Assembly: GCF_964355755.1 (NCBI RefSeq)
Contig: NC_092677.1
Location: 26,382,101 to 26,446,100 of the forward strand
DNA from: Antedon mediterranea
Taxonomy: Eukaryota > Echinodermata > Crinoidea > Comatulida > Antedonidae
Reading direction: 5' to 3'
DNA: 64,000 nucleotides
This document shows positions 36,701 to 46,789 of the stretch, one piece after another. Positions within the stretch are counted from its first letter, which is position 1, and every line of letters begins with the position of its first letter. The notes below the pieces were generated by a model that was not told where the DNA came from, searched no databases, and saw only the letters and a program-made list of their open reading frames with translations. Position numbers and translations under genes: made by a program.

Positions 36701-36754
36701 CTAACACAGCTAATGTTTGGTCCTAGATTAGCTGCTATCCAGTGGCGGCTCTAG
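27726..36754 (+). CDS. Gene P3: DED - two TRADD-N-like domains - linker - five CGSEIT domains, about 909 aa
   Basis: Exons: 27726-28267 (ATG at 27736), 28584-28922, 29399-29785, 30115-30179, then 34507-34755, 34880-35140, 35239-35496, 35597-35857 and 36377-36754. The first three junctions are phase 1, each rebuilding Gly or Ala; the rest are phase 0. Residues about 8-94 form a death effector domain (L-R-D-L-K-F-R-L-G-E, L-C-L-F-Y-C-R-D-I-P, L-F-N-L-L-Q-E-R-G-F-I, D-D-V-S-L-L-L-E-V-A). Residues 95-177 are helical. Exons 2 and 3 look like repeats of one alpha/beta domain (S-L-E-F-F-L ... L ... G-K-L and S-L-V-L-Y-L ... L-W-K-A-Y), resembling the TRADD N-terminal family. Exon 4 is a Ser/Lys linker; exon 9 ends in the S-W-W-K-L-L-Y-D tail. 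A death-fold adaptor role is likely. The 4.3-kb intron joining the halves is inferred. Confidence 0.65.
31075..31247. mobile_element. MITE with CTACACTATCAAA inverted ends and internal 23-bp tandem repeat
   Basis: Ends are GCTCTGTCTACACTATCAAA and TTTGATAGTGTAGGCAGA. Inside are three to four units of CATATCACTACCATATTT. A second copy at 43602-43747 has fewer internal units. It lies in the long P3 intron. Confidence 0.7.
31595..32050 (+). repeat. Direct repeat of about 145 bp flanking an AGTCGCGTG-element piece
   Basis: AAAATGGCGGYCATTTTTTA through ATGGATGCAAGTCTTATTT occurs at about 31587-31732 and again at about 31899-32045. Between them lies the right end of the AGTCGCGTG element (31741-31898). 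A 145-bp duplication is far longer than any normal transposition duplication, so unequal exchange or repair is more likely. Confidence 0.8.
32456..32975 (+). repeat. Minisatellite, about six units of roughly 75 bp
   Basis: Unit words in order: AATTACCTGCCATCAATATG, ATGGATTATGATTATAGATT, AAAAAGAATTTGAACACG, TAAGCTACATTTG. Units vary in length and none is coding. In the long P3 intron. Confidence 0.85.
32985..33308 (-). pseudogene. C-terminal fragment of a cysteine-rich (CXC-like) protein of mobile-element type
   Basis: Reads H-I-K-R-A-H-F-Q-A-L-V-W, L-P-S-P-T-D-Y-G, then C-G-C-K-T-R-C, N-R-C-R-C-K, L-P-C, L-C-R-C-N and C-M-N-D. This order (a helix ending L-V-W, a P-S-P-x-D-Y-G turn, then a cysteine cluster) matches a C-terminal module frequent in invertebrate proteins of apparent transposon origin. 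The upstream part is cut by the AGTCGCGTG element starting at about 33303. Only the last 100 or so residues remain. Confidence 0.6.
33303..34020 (-). mobile_element. AGTCGCGTG element, long copy, minus orientation
   Basis: Contains ACTATGTCGGTCGG, (GTCT)n, GGTCCGGTATCACTATG and TCTAGCTAGGTCAA, then a GC-rich centre (ATGCGTACGCGCGC) also found in reverse at 37790-38210. It ends with a second (GTCT)n block and GCACGCGACTT at about 33990. No coding capacity. Confidence 0.75.
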
Positions 36755-37202
36755 GATTTGACAAGAGGGGCGACTACTAAACTCTAAGTATTTGAGCCAC
36801 AAATGTTAAATTTAAATCCGCGCCTGGCCACGAAAGTGGCAGTCGAGTTGCGTAGCACCGAGCGGGTATGGGTTTAGAAGGTACATCGAATCTACGTCTA
36901 GTGGCGGTCGCGGGTTGGTTGAATCAATTTTTTTTTTTTTAGAATTAAGGTGGAAGGGGGTGGCTAGCCAATTGAAAGTCACATTTTGGAAACATGTATT
37001 AGAAAAAATATTAATAATTTAATATAATATTACATAATTAATACTCAAGTACAAAACTGCTACGCAATTACAATAGCAAAGGAATTCAAACCACTGGTCG
37101 TTCAAAGCGACACTTTTTGGTTCTAAAGCGGTAAATTCTAATACGTGGACGTGATTAGTTGAAATGGCAGCACATAACCGCTTCGAGGATAAAACATTTT
37201 AT

Positions 37203-37330
37203 GATTGGCCAATACTCACGCCCGCCAGCTAGCTAGTAGTACGCGCGGCGCGTCAAACATCCGGCGATTCGGCTTGAAGAAGAAGACTAGTTATTTTAGT
37301 AGGCCTAATATTAATAAAATACTGGAAACT
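37203..37330 (+). repeat. Duplicate of the 12310-12440 promoter-like segment
   Basis: Shares GATTGG, CAATACTCACG, TAGTACGCGC, ACATCCGGCGATTCGGCT and ATTATTGACGGAG-type words with 12316-12460. The reading frame is not preserved. Confidence 0.6.
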
Positions 37331-37663
37331 GTAGAATTATTGACGGAGTTTCTTTGGTTAATGTAGGCTACTAGGCCTATATATTTACCTTTATACGGCC
37401 GGTTATTATTCTTCGGCAATGTAAAAAAAGGGAAAAAAATCCTATTTTTAAACATCGTTAAATAGTGCGTAATTTCCACGCCATGTGACCCACAATCGTC
37501 CCAATCAAATGAAAGGAATTTATTTTGGTGTCAAATAATATTAATAACTATTACTTAATTTTTGGTATAGATGTTTATTGACGAACTGATTAAATACAAA
37601 ACTAGACTAGATAAAAATATTTAATGTTCTAACATCATAGTGAATACATTTGTTTTTATAACA

Positions 37664-38394
37664 AGGCCATATAGATGGCTGCAGTCGCGTGCTTAGTGTT
37701 TACCGACCGACCGACCGACCAACCTACCAACTGACCGAAATTACTGAACATGTTTAAAAATGTTGAAATGTTTAAAAACAGTTATATTTTTTTTAATTTA
37801 CACGTGCGTAGCCTGTCACTTTTGACGTGCTCGTATAACGTAATTTCGAGTTGAAAAGTAAGTCAAGAAAACAGAAATCGGGCAAAAAGAGTGCGTTGTA
37901 ACATTTAACGCGCAGTGCGCGCGCAACAATCTGCGCACTCATGGCAATTTTGTAAACGCTTAAAATTGCCTGAAACGTACTCTTATTACATCGAAAATAA
38001 ATTTTGAAAATTTTAAGCGCGCGTACGCATGCGTTACATGCGCTACGCACGTAATTGTATTGCCATATGATGATTTATGCCCTGAAATTTATGAGTACCA
38101 AATTTTATTTAATTGTGATTCATGGTTGTGAAGATATGATTACAAACGTGATTTCGTTAAATCGTGCGTAGACCACGTAATTTTTTATTGCGCACCGTGA
38201 AAACATAACCACATCGATTCCTTGCCATAAGCAATATACTGTGAAAAATTGACCTAGCTAGATTAAACTGATATCAAGATAAGGTCAGAAAGCGATAAAA
38301 CGCATAGTGATACCGGACCGACAGACAGACCGACAGACCGACAGACCGACCGACCGACATAGTGAACTATAGAGTCGCTTCCACGCGACTAAAA
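37664..38394 (+). mobile_element. AGTCGCGTG element, complete-looking copy of about 0.7 kb
   Basis: Left end AGTCGCGTGC at about 37683; right end CCACGCGACT at about 38382-38391. The 9-base ends are inverted repeats. Next to them are (GACC)n/(GACA)n tracts. The centre has ACGTGCTCGTATAACGTAAT, GCGCGCGTACGCATGCG and CCTAGCTAGATTAAACTG. Non-autonomous; superfamily unknown. Partial copies at 23487, 26571, 31741, 33303, 40986 and 61258. Confidence 0.75.
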
Positions 38395-38689
38395 ATGTAT
38401 ATACAGAAATGAAAGTTATTATCTTTAGTATAAATACCCATTACCAATAGATATAGCATTCATTTTAGATGATATTGTTGTAGTCACGTAGTCGTAACGT
38501 AGGCTTGGTGTTTAAAATTAATATTAAGATGTGTTATATCTAATTCGTACAATTTTGGTAACTATTTAATTTATTTAGTTGTTTTTTTAACTGCTTAATA
38601 ATATGTCTTATTTATTTTTATTTTCTTTTTTAAAGAAGCAAATTACACCTAATCATTTAACATAATTTTTATAGTGTTAGTTAAATTTA

Positions 38690-40055
38690 AATTTACATAT
38701 TCTTTTTGATTAGTTTTTAAATCGCCCATGATAATAATGATCTCTTTTACATTAAAAAAAAATTAATGTTTTTTATTTTCATTATTATCTAAAATGTTTA
38801 TGAAATTGAAAAAAACCACCATTCTAAACCCAGATAAAATGCTAACCCATTGATAAATGCTATACTAGTCATTAGAATAACATGAGCTGTAGAGTTGAAA
38901 TACACTATAATTTATCTATGGCATGTTATACTTTAGAATGGAAAGTAGAGATATAATATACACAAAATATTTTAATTGTGATAGATTTGTTATGTATTCA
39001 ATACCGTACATTGTCAGTGATATAATAGATATATGTTATGTCGTTCTTCACAACATTGTTAAATTATATAGTCACCATTCACAAATAAAAATTGTTAGAA
39101 ATTCCATGTAATTATGTAGTAAGTATTACGGTTTAATAATTTACGCTCAATTGATAGTTTTCGTAAACGTACATTAATTTGTTCTTTTTATGGTATAATA
39201 TTGTTTATTCTATAAGTTTATTCTTCTTGGACACGTGACACGACACGTTACGTGACACGAGTATTGTAAGTCTTATTAGTATGTTGCTGTTTGTTACATA
39301 TTTAGAAATTAGCCCTACAATAAGCTTAATGTGGTTGAATAAATTGTTGCAAAAAACATAGCCTATTACTTCTACTAAATTAATTGTGTATACACTGAGT
39401 TCCATACGTAGCACATAGGAAAAACAGGCCATAGAAGGGATGAAAAGCGAGACAGTTGGAATCTATGCAATAACATCAGCTTTTTTGTTATCCATTTTGA
39501 AGAAGCCTATTCATTTGCTGTTTATATTTGATTTCTCATCATTCAGTTAATAATTGTATTACTACGTTGAGTCTGTGCAGACATTCCAAAATAAAGTTGG
39601 GGAGGGAAACAATAACCCTACCCTAGACACATGCTAACCCTGTTGTTGCCGCCTATATAATAATACAAGACCTCATCAAGGGTTCAGGCGGTAGGGGTAG
39701 AAAGATTCACTGATGTACGTGCACTAATGATCTGAGGATATTTGTACGAATTCAATCGCTTTTATTGAGATTAATTCGCGTAAAAAAACAACAACAAATA
39801 AAAACAAACAAAATAGGAAGATTTAGGAATGCACCCGATTCTGCTACTGTCCACAGGTGCTATCTGTAAAACTATAGCAAGTTATACACGTTGCTGTCTG
39901 CTATAAATGATACGATCTTTATGGTAATTATTTGGGTCATGTGAATTATTGCGACAACCATCTTCGGCTAAAATTTTGCGTTGAGTCGATACCGGTATAA
40001 TTAACATAATAACATGGTGTGCCACCTTTTTCGTTAATTTGTACAAGCAAAAGTA
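38690..40055 (+). repeat. Duplicate of the 20000-23930 region, without the two Helitron-like inserts
   Basis: 38700-38900 matches 19990-20186, 38901-39917 matches 21471-22459, and 39945-40050 matches 23833-23940. It therefore provides empty sites for both Helitron-like insertions. No gene seen. Confidence 0.85.
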
Positions 40056-40194
40056 ATGATAACGATCACGACGATCAGTTAATTTTCTAATCCATCTTTT
40101 TCATACGCATGCAACAGCGAGTAACTCGCCAATTACAGGATATTACAGGATAGATTTAGTAATAATAATAATAATTTATCATGCTTATAAACTA

Positions 40195-40292
40195 AGTCTC
40201 ATTTTAGTTGAGTCGTGAGTTGCAACCCTGGCACTAGGTCAGAATTGAACCCCAGAATTTGGCACGTTAACCACCAAGCTAAACAGCTCCAC
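40195..40292 (-). mobile_element. tRNA-derived SINE-like segment
   Basis: Minus strand: A box-like TAGCTTGGTGGTTAACGTG and B box-like GGGGTTCAATTCTGACC at tRNA spacing. An ATAATAATAATAATTTAT run follows on the left. The cloverleaf is not complete. Confidence 0.45.
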
Positions 40293-41828
40293 TATATTAT
40301 GCCTATCTACAGTACTGCAGTATGAGAGATTAATACGGTAACTATCAATTTTGAAAAACTTAAATGTTGCTTTGTTTGTCAATATCATTTTTTCATTAAA
40401 TTCAAAACTATAAAATTATTAACTATTCTACTATTGTTGTAAAGTTCGATTTCCTGATCAAAATGAATTGATAATAAACATAAAAGGATACTTTATGTCT
40501 GATGACGCATATGCGTCTTTTGTAGTGTGCCATTTGAATTTTGTAAAACATAGTTATATTCAATATTTATTAACTTCTAACAAAAACATTCATAACCCAA
40601 TAATGAAAGGAAGGTTAATGCTTGCAGAAAGCATAATAAATTGGCTATAATGTTTTATGGTCTCTAACTAATGTGGTATATCCATTTTATTACTGTTATT
40701 CGATATCATGAATATTGACAACTTCTTTTTTAAAGTTATTCTTTTGAAATTCTAACAATTATAATTTCTTTAAACCCATAAAAGTCCGTAGTTGCCTAAT
40801 AGCCTATTAATTGCAACAGCGAAGTTCAGTTCACAAATTTTTAAAATGGATATTCATTTATAAATATTTCCAGACAGTCTTTATTTACAATGCTAAAATA
40901 TAACGTTGCAAATTAAATCTATTAAATTATTTCTCAATGGATTATGCAGGAAGGTTAGTAATATGAAAATTTCTCCACCCTTATTTAACAAGGCCATACA
41001 CATGGATGCAGTCGCGTGCTCAAGTTAGTGTTTACCGACCAACCGACCGACCGACATAGTAAGCTGTAGAGACACATCGACTTTTTTACTAAAGCGTTAT
41101 CAATATGGAGCAATGAACAAAATGACACACTGAATTGGTTTCTAAACATTTTTCTTGACTTGAAGCTATGGTGAAAGAGCAAGGTCCGTTAGACAAATTA
41201 TTAGATCTAATAAAAAATTATTTATAATTATTAAAATTACTGACATTTTAACAGCTGTTTTCAAGGAATGTAGTTAATGATTCGTGTATTTCTTAGTTAA
41301 CAAAACGCCTAAAGGATTATAAACATGGATCTCAGAATTATATGCAATGGTTTATGCATCTTTTGTATTACAACAAAATCATAGGTACAGTAAGAAATTA
41401 TTATTATTGTATTTATTTCTTTATATACATATTTTTTATATTATTGACCGATTATCCAAAATAGTTCAGTGTTAATGATTTCCAAATTTCAAATTTACCT
41501 TTTAGTGAGATCTAACTTATCCAATATAGGCCTACTGTGTTGTGAGAGCATGTGGTCCAAATATTGTCAGTAGCTTCTTATTTGGCTCCGTAATTATAGA
41601 CATATATTCTGGTAACATTGATTCTTCTGTACATGGATACGCAAAGTTTCTTAAGTTAAACAAACAACGGTAGGTAAAACAAATACGTCCTGCTTGTTCG
41701 ACGGTCAGTAGTTGAGAGACAGACCAAGAAAAAAGGTTTGCATGCCGTAAATAACACCTGCTAATTGATATGCAAATTGCCTCTACAACCTTATATTTAT
41801 TAATAGTTTATTAACGTACTTTCTTATT

Positions 41829-42391
41829 ACCTCCACCAAGGAGGTTATATTTTCACCCCTGTATGTTTGTGTGCATTGTGTGTGTGTCTGTCTGTCTGTG
41901 AACAGCCTTGAGTTCACAGTTTTTTTGCGATTCTCACCAAATTTGGCCACAATGATCTATGCCCCAAAGGCTCGGACGAGTTCGAATTTGAGGGGAAAGG
42001 TCATAACTAACAAAAAACTATTTTCCTGTCTAGAGACCACAGTTTTTATCCGATTCTCACCAAACTTAGCCACAATGATCAATGACTCATCATATAATTG
42101 TGGTTAAATTTTGAAGGGTCAGGGTCAAAGATCAAGGTAAAAAAATAATAATAATAAAAAAAAACCTCAGCGGGACTTGAACCAGCGATCTCAACTGTGA
42201 GAGGCTGGATACATAACCATTACACCAAACTCTCCTCAACAACTTTGTAGTGTGCAGTTAGCCTATTTACACTTATAACTATAATACAAAAAAAATATAT
42301 AATATATATATATCCAATCTTTTCCGGGGACATTTTATGTAGGGGAACTTTACAGTAGGCGGAGGTTTGCACTCTCGGAGTAACCTCTAGT
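41829..42391. mobile_element. GGAGGT-ended DNA element with internal tRNA-like remnant
   Basis: Left end ACCTCCACCAAGGAGGTTAT; right end GTAGGCGGAGGTTTGC ... GGAGTAACCTCTAG. A tRNA-like stretch at 42178-42235 (minus; TGGTGTAATGGTTATGTA and GGTTCAAGTCC) lies inside. The small frame at 41871-42107 follows the repeat and is not a gene. Confidence 0.6.
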
Positions 42392-42627
42392 TAACAATGT
42401 TTTTTTTTAATTAACACATTATTATTAATTATTCACTGTTGTTTTCATTTCTTTACATACATATTTTCTTATAGTTGCGTCAATTTTTGTACAAAAATGT
42501 CATTAACATATCAGGTCAGTTTAACAACCGTATGTTAAAATGGCTATTTATAGGCTACTATTGTATTATTCCAAATGACATTAAGGTCATATACTTGTAA
42601 ATGTGATTCTGTGTGTGTCATTTATAG

Positions 42628-45600
42628 CTACTTCTGAAAAAACATCAAAGAACACTGTTTCAGCTTCAGAAAAATCAGAAAGCCAAATTAAGGTAAGCAT
42701 CAAATCAAAGTACACAAATTATAAGAATAAGACTTAGGCCTAAATAAAAGAAATTTCATGTTGGCGGATAATTTTTAATAAAGTATAAGACGTGGCTAGT
42801 TTAGTTACTCTTCAATGGTGACGTTTTTTCCGCGAAGGTTGCATATACCGTACTACCATTATAATGATTACTTTATGTTAAGTTCATTCTTTCTGGACGC
42901 ACCGTTACACCAGAGTACCACTGTCATTTTTCGAATAACGTTTATAATTATTATAGCCATAACTTAATAGGCCTACATAAGCTTAATGTGGTTGAATAAA
43001 TTGTTGCAAAAAATAGCCTGAGTTAATACAGGTATAGTGATTGTCTCCAACGTTGAAAATCCCTAATACGATGATAAAGTGCTGTAAGCACTAAAAAGTA
43101 GAATTAAAACAATGTTTCATTAAATGATTTACAAATAAAATATGGTATCAAAGTATTCTTTTCGATACTTAACTATGAAATTAAAATGCATTTACATACT
43201 TTGATTTCGAATTAGGAAATCTAAAGTAAACAAAGTACTGTATGTAGGCACTAAAGTAATGCTAATTAAATACTGGACGTTATGTAAATTGAACAGGCTA
43301 CATAATAGTGCACCCCAATCGCCAATGTAAAATTGATTTGATTTATCTGTACCGATAAGATGGTAATTATTCGGAGAATTCGTAGAATAAAGAACAGTGG
43401 GCTACTTCGTTTAAACCCTCACAATTGTGTAGGGACGCTCAGGGCTAGAGTATGTCTAGAATAAAAACGTAGCATAATGTTATAGTAATGATCACCTTAA
43501 ACGAATAATTCGCTGAAAATTATTCCCATTGTAAAAGTAATTACTACGTTCTAAGCTGCAGGTGGCCTCACCGATGTACTATTTTGAACACACGCTAAAG
43601 CTCTGTCTACACTATCAAAAAAATGTCATGTGCCCATATATGGACATGATGATGTCATATCACCACTATATTTAAGCATATCACTACCATATTTGGGCAT
43701 ATCACCCTTTTTTTGTCAAAATACTTTTATGGTGTAGACAAAACTTAAGAACATGGAAAGAAACGAATAACCTTAAATCATCCTATAAATGTTGATTATT
43801 AAATGGAAGTGAATTAAAGTAATCCACGACCACGTGGCTTTTCTTTTACTTGAAACGTAACTATCGACCCACCTCTCTAAACGGTAATGATGCTGTTTAC
43901 ACGGTCAGCTTTTACATTTTACCTATCGGATGTCGCACGGCGGCGTGCATAGCGGACAAACTCTTCGTGTTTGCCTTTTATAGATAGACAACAGACCCCA
44001 AGATTATCTTTCAGATTATCATATATATATATATATATATATAATAGATAAGAAGATGAATAAAAGTGATTGTTGAAAATTAATACATCTTGGTTAGTTT
44101 TAGTTTACCTCAAGGAGGTATATGTAAGCGGTCGCGTGTGTTTGTTTGTTACTTGGCAAAATAAAATTTTGCCAAGTAGGCCTATAGTGTTTACTTTGTA
44201 TGTTTGTTTGTTTGGAGACAATTTTCAAAAGCCGGCGAGCAGTCTTAAAGTAACAAGTGTACTGAAATTGCATTTTCTCGAGAACTACTTGTCCAAAAAA
44301 CATCATTTTTGTACAAGAGGCAAGAGTTATAAATTGTGATTTGTAATTTTTAAAACATAATTTGATTTATTGTGCACCTTTGTTGATGCGAGTAGTTCAA
44401 AAAACCTATTTCTTTTCAAATTCCCTCGTTTGATTTTCGCGTTGCTGTTCTATTGTCAACTGAAGCTAATTGTTAATAACCATTACACCAAACTCGCATA
44501 CACATGCTTGTAGTGAAATTAGCCTAAATCACAAACAGCATTAAGACACACACAAATATATATATGTATATATTTTCCCGGAGAAATCTTATGTAGGAGA
44601 ATTTTACAATAGGCGGAGGTATGCATTCTCGGAGTGGCTTTCTAGTTTAATGTACATTCGTTTTGGATCTCTTTCCTGGGTCCTACAGAGAAAAAGGTTT
44701 AACTTCTTTATATACTTTGTACTCATATGGTTTTTATTTCAATATTAGCTAAATAGTGTTCAAGAAATTAAATGAAATACTACCATAATCGACGTACTTA
44801 TTACATTGCGGTAATACAGGTGATTGATTGTGGGAGTGAGATTACGCTTGACGATGTTCACAGTTTAAAGGCTAAAATAAATGATGCTGAGTTTGTTAAT
44901 GCTACAAAAAGACTGATCTGCGAGACATCACAGTGGGTTCTTAGGAATGCAGAGATTCGCATAGCATCTGATCCACCATACTCATTGTGCACAGGGAACA
45001 ATGCTAATAAATTGTCATTGTATAGAGGGGAAGATGGGTCAATTAAGACTGACAGATCAGGAGACAAGGTAATCAGAGGTTTTGTTTTATTTACAACTTT
45101 TAAGTGTACCGGAATGACAAAATAAAATCATACAGTAGGCCTACATTACTTGTAATTATAATACCATACTGATGCATATTGTTTTAACACAGACAGTTGA
45201 CTGTGGAAATGAGATTACACTTCAACATCTTCAAAGTTTAAAACCTGAAACAAAGGATGAGGATAAATATTTGTTTGATGCTACTAAAAGACTGATCTGC
45301 CAGACACCAGAACGGGTTCTTAAAGACGCAGTTATTGTCATATTGACTGATGATTCAACATACTCACTGTATGCAGGGGACAAGAATTATGAATTTGAAA
45401 TATGGGTCAATTAAGACTAAAAAGAAGGCAGGAAAAAAGGTTATCAGATGTTTTACTTTATTTATAACGTTAAATTACTGGAATGGCTACATAAAACCAT
45501 ACTCTATTATTATACTACCATAATCGATGTACTTAAAGTATGATTGTTTTAACACAGGACGTACAGATGGTTGATTGTAAAAGTGAGATTACACTTGGAG

Positions 45601-46351
45601 ATGTTCAAAGTTTACAATTGGAAACAAATGATGCTGATAAAGATTTTATTCAAGTTACAAAAATGCTGGTCTGCAAGACACCAACGTGGGTTCTTAAAGA
45701 TGCAGAAATCCTTATAGCATCTGATCCACCATACTCATTGTGTGCAGGGAACAGGGCTAATAAATTCAAAGTGTATAGAGAGGACGATGGGTCAATTAAG
45801 ATAATAAGGAAGGCGATAACGAAGGTACGTAATTAGGTCTTTTGCTATATTTGACTTTAAATCATTGGAATGACAACATAAAACACACATTACTTGTATA
45901 TAATACTACCATAATGACGTACATTGTTTTAACACAGAAAGTTGACTGTGGAAGTGAGATTACAATTGGAGATGTTCAAAGTTTGCAATTTGAAACAAGT
46001 GATGATGATAAAAATTTCTTAGATGCTACTAAAATACTGATCTACGAGACACCAAGGTGGGTTCTGGAAAATGCAGAAATTGAAATATCAACTGATGATT
46101 CAATATACAAAATGTATGCAGGGGACAAGACTCATGGATATGTAGTGTTTAGAGACAAAGATGGGTCAATTAAGTCCACCTCACAAAAAAAACGTGGTTG
46201 GAGGAATTTGCTATATAATTTATATATAGATGACTCGGATAGTTGGCTCCCGATTGCACCTCTAATGCTTTGTTCTAAATTAGCTATCGAGGGGCGGAAT
46301 GTCAGAAGCGCAGCAAGCGATGAAATCAAGGGGGGATCATCCACTAATTGA
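42628..46351 (+). CDS. Gene P4: duplicated linker plus four CGSEIT exons; orphan cassette with one broken exon
   Basis: Exons: 42628-42692 (linker A-T-S-E-K-T-S..., acceptor tttatag), 44820-45068, 45193-45439 (broken), 45558-45824 and terminal 45938-46351. They correspond to P3 exons 4, 5, 6, 7 and a hybrid end. Exon 45193 has a 14-bp deletion after G-A-A-T-T-T-G compared with P3, which leads to a stop in GTCAATTAAG at about 45411. Because both its borders are phase 0, skipping it would keep the frame. The terminal exon begins like the fourth domain of P2 (K-V-D-C-G-S-E-I-T) and ends with a tail (G-W-R-N-L-L-Y-N). The DED and TRADD-N-like exons were not duplicated. It may be an alternative 3' cassette for P3, or dead. 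Confidence 0.5.
43602..43747. mobile_element. CTACACTATC MITE, second copy
   Basis: Same ends as 31075-31247, with fewer 23-bp internal units; the right end is partly degenerate (TTTTATGGTGTAGACA). Confidence 0.65.
44107..44657. mobile_element. GGAGGT-ended DNA element, second copy
   Basis: Left end TACCTCAAGGAGGTATAT; right end ATAGGCGGAGGTATGC ... GGAGTGGCTTTCTAG, matching the element at 41829. AACCATTACACCAAACTC is the shared tRNA-like remnant. It lies just upstream of the first P4 domain exon; the corresponding P3 intron lacks it. Confidence 0.6.
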
Positions 46352-46789
46352 GTATTTTGCGATGGGCTGGGGGATTAATGGACCGCCAAGGGCCCCGGTC
46401 GGAGGCTTTGGCGTTCCAGGGCAACCTAGATCATTTGAATCGGTGTACGCGCACAAATATGACAATATTATTGTTAAGACTAATACACTTTAACAAAAAA
46501 ACAACTCTCATTTTTATTACAGAACTTTTTATATTCCTACCAAACATACAACCAAATGTATTGATTTTTTTATTTTTAAATCAGTTTCCGGCTATAGACT
46601 TTGACCTGATTCACCCGCGTACCGTACCCCGAACCCGACTACGCGATGTACTATGTTGCTCCAGTGTTCTTGCCTTGTGTTTGTGATTACGCAATACGGT
46701 ACTTTGCAACGATATGTCGTTTGTTTAAAAAAAAATGCCATTTTACGATTCGTTGTGACAATTTTTTTTTTTGCTAAAACAAATAGGGG

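Larger units (their letters stand above)
41395..43760 (+). repeat. Duplicate of the P3 intron 3 - exon 4 region (29786-31250)
   Basis: The match starts in the intron directly after the P3 exon 3 donor, so exons 1-3 are not included. It runs through exon 4 (42628-42692) and the CTACACTATC MITE. The insert at 41829-42391 is specific to this copy. Confidence 0.9.

Noticed and set aside
41871-42107. 78-residue frame with repeated F-L-R-F-S-P-N-L-A-T-M-I
   Set aside because: Lies wholly in the GGAGGT-ended repeat element; the internal repeat reflects the DNA repeat.
42178-42235. Functional tRNA gene on the minus strand
   Set aside because: B box is good but the anticodon stem and acceptor do not pair well, and it lies inside a repeated element that has a further degraded copy at 44480.
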